DNA of 64,000 nt from NCBI GenBank assembly GCA_017311315.1, contig CM029660.1, positions 30,699,410 to 30,763,409 of the forward strand. Reading direction: 5' to 3'. Below, in pieces: positions 34,037 to 45,237 of this stretch (within the stretch, counting starts at the first letter, position 1; every line of letters begins with the position of its first letter). The notes under the pieces were generated by a model that did no database searches, had not been told where the DNA came from, and saw nothing but the letters and a program-made list of their open reading frames with translations. The position numbers were made by a program, and so were the translations under genes. Origin of the DNA: Dendrocalamus latiflorus. Taxonomy: Eukaryota; Streptophyta; Magnoliopsida; Poales; Poaceae.

Positions 34037-34282
34037 TGTTGTGGCTACAGACCAAACAGAGAGAGAGATGGTAGTGGAGAGTAATGAAGATAAGTGTAAT
34101 GGCCTGGGTCCTCCCCATGGCTTACCGCCATATATATATGCACATGAGGAGCGCTTTTAGAATAGTGCCCTTACATTGGAGTGTCCCTTTAGGGGTGCTT
34201 ATGTCCTTACACATGGCCTATTCTGGGCCTTGTAATCTCCTGCCAGGCCTGCTGGGTTTAGGTGGGGGCCACCCCTACGACA
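34037..34282 (-). repeat. LTR (5' LTR in element orientation)
   Basis: Copy of 23064-23309. I see two differences: TTTTAGAAT versus TTTTACAAT, and GGTGGGGG versus GGCGGGGG. Followed by TATTT. Confidence 0.93.
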
Positions 34283-37032
34283 TATTTATTTAAGTGGTAT
34301 ATTGAAAGTGGGAGTATGTATTCCCGAGAGTATGGAAAAGACTTCCTATATATTTACTATTATGTGTTTGAGAGTAGAATAACCAGCTAGTCCCCCTTCC
34401 TTCCCGCCCTGACCAAGCCTGCCCCCACCAATCATTTCCCACCCGCTCGCAACACTTACGAGCCATGAACCCACGTCGTGTCCCTACCCGCTCACGGTTC
34501 ATCTTGGTAGTAAATTGGTATGCATCTGAACATAAATATGGTATCCTTTTTTTACTTCCACCATCATATGCCCAGCATGTGCCACAGCAGGTGTGTCAGT
34601 AAATTTTAGCTATGTACATAGCAAATTCGTTAGTACAGTAAACTCGGTTTCATCTGGCTGTAAATTGATATGCATCTAGTCATAATTTTGATTTCCAATT
34701 TTACTATTGCTGTCACATGGCTGGCGTACTCCACGGCTAGGTGTGGCAGTAAAATCTAATGACACATCCAATAAAATTGTCAGTACAGTAAAAGTGGTTT
34801 TATTTGGCCATAAATTTGTACACATCTGGTCGTGAAAGCGGTTGCGTGACGCTGCCTGGGATTGCTTGTAAGTGGGTTATGGTCGGGTCACGCAGTTCAT
34901 TTAGACGTAAATGTGGTATCTATTTTTACCATTGCTATCACACTACCATCATGCATACGGCTAGGTGTGGCAGCAAACTCTAATGACATGTTCAGTAAAT
35001 TGGTCAGTATAGTAAAAGCGCATTCATTTGGCCGTAACTTGGTTTATATCTGGTCGCAAATGTGATTTCTATTTTTGCTGTTGCTATAACACAACGGTGG
35101 CATCAGCACGGGAGTCAACGGACATGCGGCGATGACAAAACTCCACAACATGGATGACAGTGATCGATTATTGCTGATGGGGTGGGTTTCCGCGCCTTCG
35201 TGGTGGATGGCATCGCGCCATTTTACCATTGATTCTGTGCGGCACCGTCATGCAGTACAGTCGAAGATGGTGGGTAGCGGGGCGGTGGAAGAATGGGTCA
35301 TGTGGTTTACTAGCGGTTGCACGGTGGGTGCTGGGGTGTGGTGGGTCATGGTTGGGCATGATACGGGGTGGCCCGATCTTGTGATGACGATCAAGGAATG
35401 ATGAATGAAGATAACTCGAAGATAACAATCCAATCTGAATTTGCAGCAACCTTGCGTCTAGCACAAGATCTCAGCAATAGCAATTGAATCATAACCTTCA
35501 TAAGGAAATCAATTCACACAACAAGCATGTAGTTGGAGCACGAATTTATTGATCATGACCGATCAATTCTAGCTTGTCTCTCAAGAATCAGTAAGAAGAC
35601 TGTTTAGCAAGAACTAGAAACTAAGCAAACTCTTCATGATCAAAAGATCATTTTTCTATATAAAACCTAAAATAATTTCATTCTCTTATACATAGGATGC
35701 ACCCCCTTGACTTTATAGCCTTCCTAAGAAAACTAAAAACATTTGGAATTCAATACGAACACATAATTGTTTGGTTGCTATTTTGTTTCTATGATAGCAG
35801 TCAATCCGTGTGGTTTCTGAGTCTAGAGCATTATCCATTATGAGAGCATTGGAATAAGCTTTTCAACGAGTATAAGAACTGAATCGAACTTTGATTGCAA
35901 AAGTTATTGGCTTTTTAATACAGACTTGCTAGTTATTCTGAACTGAGTCTAACTTTAGAATTGTTTCCAAATTTGAAGTTGGATGGGCTTAAATTGGATC
36001 CGAATAAACTTTGGAAATCTTATCCAAACTTGATGGGCTTGGTGATGCTTTCGGCCTCCATGGCCATATTGAGCTTGGTCTTGGACTTAGTGGCTGAATA
36101 GAAAGAGTTGGCCTGCGATGCTGCAGCTTGGACTTGGGCCTCTATTTCTCCTTTCTTTCTTTTCTATATTCCATGGGCTTCTTCTTGTGTGCAGCCCGCA
36201 TGACTTCTGGCCCATGCTGCTAGCACCTTTCTCCTTGACCTTTGTATTTGCATTGTGTGCCTTATCCTCCATCATCTCTTTTAATTCTCTAAACTCACAA
36301 ATACAAAGACAAGAAACAACTAGTGGAGAATGATTAGAAGTTAGCGCAATCGTTGCGATGTCTTAATCATCTCCCTCCCGTTCAAGAAAAGCCACTGTCG
36401 GGTTTTGCTCATTGCCAAGCACACCAAGATTATTTTCTTGAACTTTTTTTCAGCGCATATCAAGGATAGAGAAATTTGACGTGTTTTCTTCTCATCTTGG
36501 GAAATATGCACTTTATTCAAAACAACACTAGGAATAGACGGTGATGTGGTTGTACAAACGCTCCTACAATGGTTTTGGTTGTGGATTGATTGGCAGCATG
36601 TCATGTGCTTTGACATGTTGGTGAGCTTTTGTTCGGATTGTTAGTCATGAGCCAGTTATTCCCAACACAACCTACAATTCATAAAGATCGGGCCAAAATA
36701 CAACGACACGGCTATCTGTGTAGCCATGGCCATATCATGTAGTCCCTTTGGCCATGAAAAGAAGTTGTTTTAGCTTATGTGCAGTCAAACATACAAAATT
36801 TGGCCATCAATATCTTTTGAATATTTAGATTAGATATGATTTGTCTTGAGAAGTATTTTCATAATATTACAATTTTATTAGGTCTTATAAATATATTATA
36901 ATAAAAATAAGTGATCAAAATTGTCTTTTATTGACCGTATTGATTTCCAAAACGACTTCTTTTTGTGGCAAGAGGGAGTAATCCTCGCGTCACACAGCAT
37001 GGTATGTATTGGTTGTCCTTGAAAAACTTAAT
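34283..37032. other. Gene-free stretch with degenerate repeats and LTR-element debris
   Basis: From 34505 to 35100 a loose unit recurs about three times with GGCTAGGTGTGGCAG, CTAATGACA, CAGTA(C/T)AGTAAAAG and CATCTGGTCG. The part 36300-36620 resembles non-coding leader sequence of rice LTR elements. No supported gene. Confidence 0.45.
36742..36978. mobile_element. Stowaway-like MITE downstream of the fucosyltransferase gene
   Basis: Left end GTCCCTTTGGCCATGAAAAG and inverted right end CTCCCTCTTGCCACAAAAAG, with TA on each side. 237 bp. Confidence 0.78.
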
Positions 37033-38900
37033 TTACATCACTTGTTCGCTCGGCTCAACAAGCTTCAGTCCGCCGATCACATCCTCACAGTGTTGGACAT
37101 GAGGCACTAGCTTTCCCGTGTCCACGGCCCTCTCCTCCCTGCAACCGTATGTAGGCGGCACCTTGAAGCACGGTTCCATCGATGTGGCCCGTCGGCAAGG
37201 TGGGTTGGGTGCCGTGTTGTTCCTGGGCTTGAACATGATCCACGGGGTGAGCCCGCCGAGCCCTTGGCCGACGTACCCAAACGTCGACCAGGCGCTGGTG
37301 ACTATGGCGTCGGTCATGCTCAGAAGGTACATCTCGGCCAGCGCCTTCATGTCGTGCGTCGTCTTCCCGAAGCGCTGGTGCTCCTCGTGGCTTGGCTGGT
37401 GAACGCTCACGACCTCGCCGGTGACCGTCGCCAATTGCCAGAACCTCTCCCGGATGTTGTCGTGGTACCATCGGCTCAAACCGGTCATGAGGACCACCTT
37501 TCTTCGCGCACCGACCTTGGGAACGGGGAGCACCGGTTCATCCGAGTTCACCACCTCCGGCAGCAGATGCTGTTGCCGCGTGCAAGCAAGAATCTGATCG
37601 AGGACGTGCTTGAACGGCTTGTCCCCGTCAAACACCCTGATTTGGATGCTCAACAGTTCATCTGAAGTTGCCAGGTACGAATTGTAGAACCTCGTGATCA
37701 ATCCCCATACTTTGTTCGTTGGGTGGAAGAGATAATGCGCCAAGAGGTAGAACACCGAGTCTCTCTTAGGGAACAACCTATTCAGCTCTTCTTGGTAGGC
37801 TGGGTTCAAGAAAAGCGCCGGCACAAAGTACGCGTTTGTCCTCATCACCAGCCATGGTGCACGGTGGAGGAATTGCCGGTCGTCCTCACAATAGAAGAGA
37901 TTGTCATGGAAGGTAGCGGGTTGGTCGAGGTCCAGGAAGACGTAAGGGAGCTTGGACACCGACGCGACCCGATTGTTCTCTGCCAGTTTGCGGTAGCTCT
38001 CTGGCACTTCGCCGGTCAAGTCTTCGATGTTCGCGAGGGGGAAGTCCAGTGGGAGCAGCCACGATGTGCCCATAAACGGCTCACAGAAAAGGTCCCGCAA
38101 GGATGCGTTTACCCCCCCATGGACGAGCAGAACCCGGCCGGTGAGCAGTGCATAGAGGAACGCCGAGGCCATGGATATCATCTTGTTTCCCAGGCCTTTG
38201 AGTGGTGCCAACACGAGGTATCTGCAGGTGCCATGTATGACATAGGTACCATTTTGCCCGGAGTTTAGCCGGAGAGCTGCTCTTCGGTACGCTTCGGTGC
38301 CTGGACCGCACCTTCTTTGCAGCGCCTCGTGCTCCCTCAGCCGCCTGATGAGATGCGCGGACGGTGAACGCGTCATGTTCTTGCGGTAGAGCACGGATTG
38401 GTACCGACTGAGACACGACTGTTCGTCGAATCCCGGGACGAGCAGGCCGCCGAGAAACCTGTCTTTCTTGGATTCTGCGCGTGTAATGGATCAAAAATTC
38501 TAAGGGAAATGGCACGCGAATGAATTACTTTTAACAGTGAGTCGGTGACCCTCGTTCTCACATTTACGATCTTGGATTAAACCGAGCGAAAATGACACGG
38601 TGATCTTCATATATAACAATATCAAGGCGTACCTTGCTCTCCGGACGAACTGGCCATTGCTGAACCTGTTGTCGATGTCGACAACACGTTGAAGTTGAAC
38701 TGATTGACCCAGATCACTAGCGTCAGCAATGTCACGATGCAGATTGCAAACCGCGCGAGCTTATTCCTCGCGGTCCCTGGCTTCTCCTCATCGTCTCTCT
38801 TACACGCCACGGTTTGTCGAGCAATCTTCTCAACGATTCCCAAAAGTTGTTGCCATGGCCTCTTGCTTATGCCACTGTCAGCACTTCTCTCCAAACCCAT
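37033..38900 (-). CDS. GT37 xyloglucan-type alpha-1,2-fucosyltransferase, two exons (569 aa)
   Basis: Exon 1 38900-38633 and exon 2 38474-37033, GT-AG intron, phase 1 (1710 bases). It is a type II Golgi protein: cytosolic N-terminus, membrane anchor at about 49-66 (ARFAICIVTLLTLVIWV), stem, then the lumenal catalytic domain. Family blocks in order are FLGGLLVPGFDE, CGPGTEAYRR, GLGNKM (183-188) with ISMASAFLYALLTGRVLLV, IQIRVF (366-371, Arg368 being the GDP-fucose-contacting Arg of the family), SVHQPSHEEHQRFG (446-459) and STFGYVGQGLGG (486-497). Known members move fucose from GDP-fucose to galactose on xyloglucan side chains; grass paralogues may use other wall glycans or arabinogalactan proteins, so the acceptor is inferred. 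No lesions. Length is normal. A TATA box lies at 38962-38971. Confidence 0.93.
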
Positions 38901-38961
38901 TGTTTAGGCCTATACCCGTGAATTCTTCTGTACAAAAAAAGAAGAAGATGACCATGCTAGG

Positions 38962-38971
38962 CTTTTATAAA
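38962..38971 (-). promoter_or_regulatory. TATA box of the 37-39 kb fucosyltransferase
   Basis: Minus strand reads TTTATAAAAG about 62 bases upstream of the ATG at 38900. Confidence 0.65.
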
Positions 38972-39876
38972 CTGGAAGGGAAGTAAACAGGTAACAAATG
39001 CAACAATTGGCATGTATTACTGTAGTATTACTTAGCACGTTAATTTTGCTATTGGATCACCCTCCTCCTGTTTTAACCCATTCCATTTTTTTTCTTAGTA
39101 GTCGTGGCATCCTGTTTCCTTCCATGCATGTACTCAGATCATGGAGGATCTTGATCTTGAGAGTTAAAAATATGTTGAGTGGTATTTTCCTGAAGTGGTA
39201 TTAAAGTCTACCAAAATTTTCAGAGATATTTTGCTGAACTGGCTATCTTTGGTACTAAACCAATTTTCCCACAAATTTACTATAGATAAAAACAAAACAA
39301 CGCAACCATTAGAGTTGCAAATCCTAACACTACCTCTTTTTTTAAAAAAAGTTGTCTACTTTTGTTTTTAACTCTTTAGTCAATTTTGGCGAAGACTGCC
39401 CGGCTTCAGTGGGATTGGCTCGGAGGAATCCAACGGATGTATACTTTTTTTTAGCAATTTTGATATGGAAAATCATTTCTCAATTTATGTTACACTCTAT
39501 ATATTAGTCATCAATTATATAACAAAACCCAGTAACCTATTATATAGTAAGACATGTATGTGCCTTACAAATTGGACTAATTGCTGGCCATTTTTATCAT
39601 GTTTTTGTGCAAAATAAATCTCTATATCTGTAATCACTTTGGAATCCTTACCAAATATAATCGACCCAAGATTCTCCGTGATCGAATACATGCATTGAAC
39701 GAAACATGACGTACAATTCACTTCGAGGCAAAAAGGAAAGGAGTCAAAGACAACACGTCACCGTTTACCAAGTGAAGAAAGAAAATCAATGACATATTCT
39801 TTTCAGCTCCAGCTTTTGTTCTTTTATAATAATCAACTTTTAAACAGAGTATCTTTTTAAAGTGAAAGTCTACAAA
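38972..39876. other. Gene-free upstream region
   Basis: A/T-rich sequence between the fucosyltransferase promoter and the left end of the Helitron-like element. Nothing coding. Confidence 0.5.
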
Positions 39877-40036
39877 TCTACCTTACTCTATAATACATCA
39901 AAATTTTCTTTACTACATCCACCCTCTCAACCACCCCCACAGTCATACCAAATCTAAGTTCACCTAGATTTGTGTACCAAAATAATCCAACTTCATACAA
40001 ATGAATAGTCTGGATCTCTTCTCAAACATTTTTCTC

Positions 40037-41041
40037 TTACTCATTGAAGATCCGAAGGCTAAAATCATTTGGATCATGCACATCATTGAACCAGAATCCC
40101 ACCCCGCACCCACGCGCACGCCCCCGACGCTGCCTCCACCCCGCTCCTCCGCCGAATCTTTCTCCCCCGTCTCCCCCGTTCTCTGCGTCTCCCCGCCTCC
40201 TCCTCCCCCCGCTCCGCCGTTCTCCACCGATCCGCCCTCGCCTCCTCCCCTCCCTCCTCCGCCGCTCCGCGCGTCTCCCCGCCTCCTCCTCCCCTCGCTC
40301 CGCCGTTCTTCGCCGATCCACCCCCTGATACTGTGAGAGGGCGACGAGGGGAGGGATGGCGCCCTCGCGGGCGACCATGGTGCGGTAGACGGAGTTGTCC
40401 TCGCAGATCTGGAGGAGGGAGAGGGTGGCGATCTCCTTCTGCCGCGGGGTGCCGACCTCGACCGTCTCCACGAGGACGGGGACGCCGCCCTCCTCGACGG
40501 CGGCGGAGCGGCCGCCCACCAGGGAGTGGAGGACGAAGGCGGCCTTGTCCACCATGCCGGACTCCGGGTAGGCCATGAGGTCGAGCAGGGGGCGCACGGC
40601 GACGGCCTCCACGGCGCGGAGGCGGTTCTCGCGCGCGCCTCTGCAGAGCGCGTAGAGGGCCGTGGCGGCGTCCTTCTTGCCGCGCGCGCCGCCGGTCTGG
40701 AGGAGGGAGACCAGGAGCGGGATGGCGCCCGCGCGGCCGATGTCCGCGGCGGCAGCGCCGTCGAGCTGGGACAGGCAGCGCAGCGCGCACGCGGCGTTCT
40801 CCCGCGCCGCCGGCGACGCGGCTGACTTGAGCGCGTGCACGAGCGGCCGTATCGCACCGGCCTCGATGATGATCGCCTTGTTCTCGTCGCAGATCGACAG
40901 GTTGAGCAGCGCCATGACCCCGTGCTCCTGCAGCAGCGGGTCCGCGTGCGCAAGCAACGCGACGAGCGGCCGCACCGCCCCGGCCGCGGAGATGCGAATC
41001 CGGTTGTCTGGATTGTGCTTCGCCAGCAGCCGGAGCTCCAT
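40037..41041 (-). CDS. Chimeric ORF: captured ARM repeats fused to an Arg/Gly-rich tail (334 aa)
   Basis: From the ATG at 41041 the first ~235 residues are ARM repeats, starting ELRLLAKHNPDNRIRISAAG and including LQEHGVMALLNLSICDENKA, ENAACALRCLSQLDGAAAAD and QKEIATLSLLQICEDN, as in plant U-box/ARM proteins. Similarity ends after GAIPPLVALSQ (about 40336). From there the frame runs into antisense of a C/T-rich leader, giving the Arg/Gly/Glu-rich tail, and stops at 40037. The original gene's start is missing: the open frame continues upstream but without an ATG. No U-box is present. Expression is unknown; it may simply be a captured fragment that is still open. Confidence 0.55.
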   Translation of the reverse strand: MELRLLAKHNPDNRIRISAAGAVRPLVALLAHADPLLQEHGVMALLNLSICDENKAIIIEAGAIRPLVHALKSAASPAARENAACALRCLSQLDGAAAADIGRAGAIPLLVSLLQTGGARGKKDAATALYALCRGARENRLRAVEAVAVRPLLDLMAYPESGMVDKAAFVLHSLVGGRSAAVEEGGVPVLVETVEVGTPRQKEIATLSLLQICEDNSVYRTMVAREGAIPPLVALSQYQGVDRRRTAERGEEEAGRRAERRRREGRRRGRIGGERRSGGRRRRGDAENGGDGGERFGGGAGWRQRRGRARGCGVGFWFNDVHDPNDFSLRIFNE

Positions 41042-41104
41042 CGCCGCGCGCCGGAGCGAGTCCAACGACGACGACGGCGACTCCAGCTCCGCCACGAGCG
41101 AGGA
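40336..41104 (-). pseudogene. Captured ARM-repeat (U-box-type) gene fragment
   Basis: The part of the chimeric frame with real ARM similarity, about 255 codons, without stops. Both ends are cut abruptly: at 40336 against an 86-base-spaced duplicated C/T-rich segment (40188-40320), and at about 41105 against the RPS8 fragment. Acts, in intact relatives, as substrate-binding repeats of ubiquitin ligases. Confidence 0.75.
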
Positions 41105-41110
41105 ACGACG

Positions 41111-41359
41111 AAATGGAGGGCCCTCCGTTTGGTTACTGGCAACTATTCATGGGGAAGTGAGGCTGTGACCCGCAAGACCCGTATCCTTGATGTGGTCTAC
41201 AATGCATCCAACAATGAGCTTGTGAGGACCCAGACCCTTGTGAAGAGTGCCATCGTGCAAGTTGATGCTGCCCCCTTCAAGCAGTGGTACCTCACTCACT
41301 ATGGAGTGGATATTGGTAGGAAGAAGAAGGCCTCTGTTGCCAAGAAGGATGCTGCAGAG
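41111..41359 (+). pseudogene. Captured 40S ribosomal protein S8 exon
   Basis: Encodes KWRALRLVTGNYSWGSEAVT, then RKTRILDVVYNASNNELVRT, QTLVKSAIVQVDAAPFKQWY and LTHYGVDIGRKKKA, nearly identical to plant RPS8. It ends at a splice donor (GAG/GTATTT at 41359). The exons for the start and end of RPS8 are absent nearby. The neighbouring intron sequence (41360-42000) appears to have been carried along. Confidence 0.85.
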
Positions 41360-42100
41360 GTATTTTTTTTCCTGATGTATATTTTGTTGTGCTTGGTATC
41401 ATTAAAATAGGCTTGCTATACCTTAAGTTGGATGTACATTAGTTGCTTCATCAGTTTAGCTGAACAGAATGTTTTTTTTCTTGTTTATCATGTTATCTAA
41501 TTTCAGGGTTTGTGTATTCATATTAAAGAACTGTGATCTGCCTCAGAGTATCCACTACCTCATTTTGCATATGATATAGTTTATAGTTGGGATAACTATT
41601 TTGTTGGCTGCACTCCAGTATGTTTTTTTTGTATGCCCAGGCTGCTGGTTTGCTGAGGCACACATATAGAACTAACTAAGGATGTATCTGTTCTGTATTT
41701 GCGTTATGTCCCTTTACCTTTGTATATTCTATGCGCAATTACTTGAATTTGGTAAAATGTTGGTCATTTATCTGATTATTTTAGGTTATGATCTATGCTA
41801 AAGTGTTCCTAGAAGTATGCCCCCCCCCCTTTTAATGGTTGGGCTTCATTTTGCATTTGCGTTTTGCTAAAAGTAAAAATTCATGTGTTAGCCTTTTCCA
41901 TGTTGAAATGTCTTGCTGTATATGTGTGTTCTTATGTGTTAGCATGGGGTACGCATGGAAGCACTTTTTGGTTTTACTTTTATATGTTGCTAAATTGAGG
42001 AAACAACTCTCCAGATTTATGGAACAAAATGGTTTCTCACTTTGTCTGTAACTCTGTATCTACCCTACTCACTTTGTCTCATTTTGTGTGTCATCTTCAG
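41360..42100. other. Intron-like A/T-rich sequence inside the Helitron-like element
   Basis: T-rich sequence between the RPS8 and Sec24-like pieces, with a C homopolymer near 41821. Looks like captured introns; no exons recognised. Confidence 0.5.
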
Positions 42101-43572
42101 TGTGCACTTCTTTACACCACGGTATATGGGCAAAGAAGGATACGGGTCATAAACCTCTCACTTCCTTGCACAAATATGCTGAGCAACCTTTTCCGTTATG
42201 CTGATCTGGAAACACAATTTACATATGTTGTGAAGCAAGGTAAACCAGCTGTTCACTTTCATTTATTTATGTCTACTTTTGTTATTAATGCAATTATTCA
42301 ACTCAATAAACTGATCTATTGAGGAAAAATATATTGCGGTAGTTGTTTTAAATTGTTAGTATCATAGGAAATGTTTTGGTAGACTGACTTTTTTTTCTTC
42401 ACAATACATAGCTGCAAACAGCATTCCATCAATTCCTCTATCCCAAGTTAGGGACCAAGTAACAAGTACATGTATCAATATCCTCCAGTCCTACCGAAAG
42501 TATTGTGCATCTGTAAGTTGTTCTGGGCAGTTGATTCTTCCTGAGGCTCTGAAACTCCTGCCTTTGTATACTCTAGGTATTTCTTCTATCCGGTATCCTA
42601 TTCTTTAGTTTCTGTAATGCACTGATGAGCACACCTGTAACCTCACTAATTATTTTATTTTGATTTCTCAGCATTAATCAAAAGCATAGGACTGTCGAAT
42701 GATGGGAGATTGGATGATCGGTCCTATTGGGCCTCTATTGTCTCTTCAATTTCTGTGTCATTAGCTGTTCCATTGGTGTTTCCTAGGATGATTGCCCTCC
42801 ATGATCTTACATCAAGGGTATGAGCATTCTATTATTTTCCGCTGTTTTGTTTTAAATTGTTAGTATCATAGGAAATGTTTTGGTAGACTGACTTTTTTTC
42901 TTCACAATACATAGCTGCAAACAGCATTCCATCAACTCCTCTATCCCAAGTTAGGGACCAAGTAACAAGTACATGTATCAATATCCTCCAGTCCTACCGA
43001 AAGTATTGTGCATCTGTAAGTTCTTCTGGGCAGTTGATTCTTCCTGAGGCTCTGAAACTCCTGCCTTTGTATACTCTAGGTATTTCTTCTATCCAGTATC
43101 CTATTCTTTAGTTTCTGTAATGCACTGATGAGCACACCTGTAACCTCACTAATTATTTTTATTTGATTTCTCAGCATTAATCAAAAGCATAGGACTGTCG
43201 AATGATGGGAGATTGGATGATCGGTCCTATTGGGCCTCTATTGTCTCTTCAATTTCTGTGTCATTAGCTGTTCCATTGGTTTTTCCTAGGATGATTGCCC
43301 TCCATGATCTTACATCAAGGGTATGAGCATTCTATTATTTTCCGCTGTTTCACATTAAGTTGTAGGAATTGCTACTGATTTTTTAGCTATTTACAACTTT
43401 GGTGCAGGATGATGATGATTCCCGTATACCGAAACCCCTTACACTCAATAGTGAGAATATACATGATGATGGAATTTATTTATTGGAAAATGGAGAGGAT
43501 GGTTTTATTTATGTTGGAAATGCGGTAGGCGAAAAGTGTTGGCGACGAAAAGTGTTGTATACTTGTATGTGA
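42101..43572 (+). pseudogene. Captured Sec24-like COPII coat gene fragment
   Basis: Exon pieces with intact splice sites: 42101-42239 (CALLYTTVYGQRRIRVINLS), 42412-42576 (ANSIPSIPLSQVRDQVTSTC), 42672-42817 (LIKSIGLSNDGRLDDRSYWA), a second copy of the last two at 42915-43079 and 43175-43320, and 43408-43572 (IPKPLTLNSENIHDDGIYLL). They match the helical and gelsolin-like end region of plant Sec24-like proteins, which select cargo for ER-to-Golgi vesicles. The last exon leaves homology after FIYVGNAV and stops. The N-terminal half and the C-terminus are missing, so this is a captured and partly duplicated fragment. Confidence 0.82.
42345..43350. repeat. 503-bp tandem duplication of two Sec24-like exons
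   Basis: Everything from about 42345 to 42847 recurs 503 bases later (exon starts 42412/42915 and 42672/43175), with only a handful of base changes such as ATCAATTCC versus ATCAACTCC. The duplicated exons would keep frame if both were spliced in (165 + 146 bases with 1 + 1 phase shift needs checking). Confidence 0.9.
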
Positions 43573-44200
43573 GAGGTACTAATGATGCATTTTCACTGTT
43601 GTTTGTTCTTATGCTTAGAAGATGAGCTTTCTTTTAGAAGTACTGCATGTTGTATGATATATGTGAGTGGCTATTTTCTGTCAATATGTTGTATTCATTC
43701 ATCAGAATGCCTTTTCCTGGCAAGCTATTGAAGCATCAAAGAATAAAATATCAAACGTTTAGCTGGTTTCAGCTGGTGCAGTGGAATACTGGAAACGTGG
43801 ATTACACTTTATCCCCATAAATAATGTCCAGTGCACGTGCTGTTATACACATGAAACTATAACCCTGGTCCTTTCGCTGATCTGAATTTACCATTGTTTA
43901 CTTCGGTTAAAGGGTAGAGTAGTGTTACCTTGTTTTCGCATTTATAGACTTATGCAATTGACTGTTTGCATAAACAAGTAAATGATTATGGTCTGATCTC
44001 ATATACGCCCTGGTTTCATATATAGCAAATCAACATAATTGGAACTTGACTAATCACATATCTTGCATTATTTAATTTCTCTGTCCTCACTCACAGATTT
44101 GCCATGCTGTTTATTTACTTGTTCACTTTTCATGCTGCCATATGTCGACCTTTTTCAGTCCAAGGCAAGTATCCTAATAACTGCCATCATGCCTTTTCAG

Positions 44201-45237
44201 GGTAACTTTGACCTTGTTGGGAACAATATGGCTGTGTTCTTTATCCGAGATGGGATGAAATTCCCTGACATGGTCCATGCTTTCAAGACAAGTCCAAAGA
44301 CCAGTATGCAGGAGAACTGGAGAATAGTTGACTTCTTTCCACACCACCCGGAGAGTTTGCACACGTTCACCTTCCTCTTTGATGATGTTGGCATCCCACT
44401 CAGCTACAGGCACATGCATGGAAGGTTTTGGTGTCAACACCTACACCTTAATCAACTGGGACGGAAGGCCTCACCTTGTCAAATACCATTGGAAGACTAC
44501 ATGTGGTGTCAAGTGCTTGTTGGATGATGAAGCTGTTACTGTTGGAGGCACCTGCCACAGCCATGCCACAAAGGACTTAACTGATTCTATTGCAGCGGAG
44601 AATTACCCATAATGGAATCTTTACATTCAAACTATTGGCCCTGATCATGAGGATAGATTTGACTTTGACCCACTTGATGTCACCAAGACCTGGCCAGAGG
44701 ATATCATCCCTCTGCAGCCAGTTGGAAGGATGGTCCTGAATAAGAACATTGATAACTTCTTCGCAGAAAATGAACAGCTTGCTTTCTGCCCAGCAATAAC
44801 TGTCCCTGGAATCCACTACTATGATGATATGCTGCTCCAGACGAGAATTTTCTCCTATGCTGATACCCAAAGGCATCATCTTGGTCCGAAGTCCGAACTA
44901 TTTGATGCTTCCTGTGAATGCACCAAAATGTGCTCACCACAGAAACCATCGTGATGGCTTCATGAATTTCATGCACAAGGATGTGGAGAGAGTGTGTTCG
45001 TTTATAGTTTTCATTTCCTGCATGCAAATTTTTTGGGAGGCATCTTCCTGTTTTGATCTATTATGCAGTGTTTCTTCCAATTGACACAGACAAAATGGAA
45101 ATATCCTACAGTTTGTTGCATTCACATATATTTACTTTGATTTTAGGTTAACTACTTCCCTTCAGGGTTTGATCCTTCCCATCGTGCTAATAAGTACCCC
45201 ATTCCTCCTTGTGTTCTAATGGGCTGTCGGGAAAAGG
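44201..45237 (+). pseudogene. Captured catalase gene fragment
   Basis: After an acceptor (TTTTCAG at 44200) it reads NFDLVGNNMAVFFIRDGMKF, ENWRIVDFFPHHPESLH, DDVGIPLSYRHM, then in another frame GFGVNTYTLINWDGRPHLVK and CHSHATKDLTDSIAAENYP. Later blocks are PVGRMVLNKNIDNFFAENEQ and, after an intron-like gap, NYFPSGFDPSHRANKYPIPP (45147-45237). This is the middle and late part of a plant peroxisomal catalase. Damage: a small insertion after YRHM shifts frame, TAA (44610-44612) follows NYP, and a short duplication after HHLGPKS shifts frame again. The N-terminal haem-pocket exon is missing. Confidence 0.88.

Larger units (their letters stand above)
23064..34282 (-). mobile_element. Young non-autonomous Gypsy (Tat-type) LTR retrotransposon with antisense gene
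   Basis: An 11,219-bp element flanked by an exact 5-bp duplication TATTT (23059-23063 and 34283-34287). LTRs are 246 bp with TG...CA ends. Sense strand is minus: primer site at 34018-34035, then gag-protease (33982-31541), 61-bp and 104-bp tandem arrays, an antisense spliced gene on the plus strand (26629-29657), a 65-bp array and the 3' LTR. No reverse transcriptase, RNase H or integrase was found in either strand, so mobility would need proteins from another element. LTRs differ at about two positions, indicating a recent insertion. Tat-lineage Gypsy elements are known to carry antisense ORFs; assignment to that lineage is inference. Confidence 0.9.

Noticed and set aside
36341..36616. 91-aa minus frame
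   Set aside because: Resembles non-coding leader sequence repeated in rice LTR elements rather than a protein gene.
40037..40336. Arg/Gly/Glu-rich tail as a real nuclear protein domain
   Set aside because: It is antisense of a C/T-rich, internally duplicated leader-like sequence; kept only as the tail of a chimeric frame.
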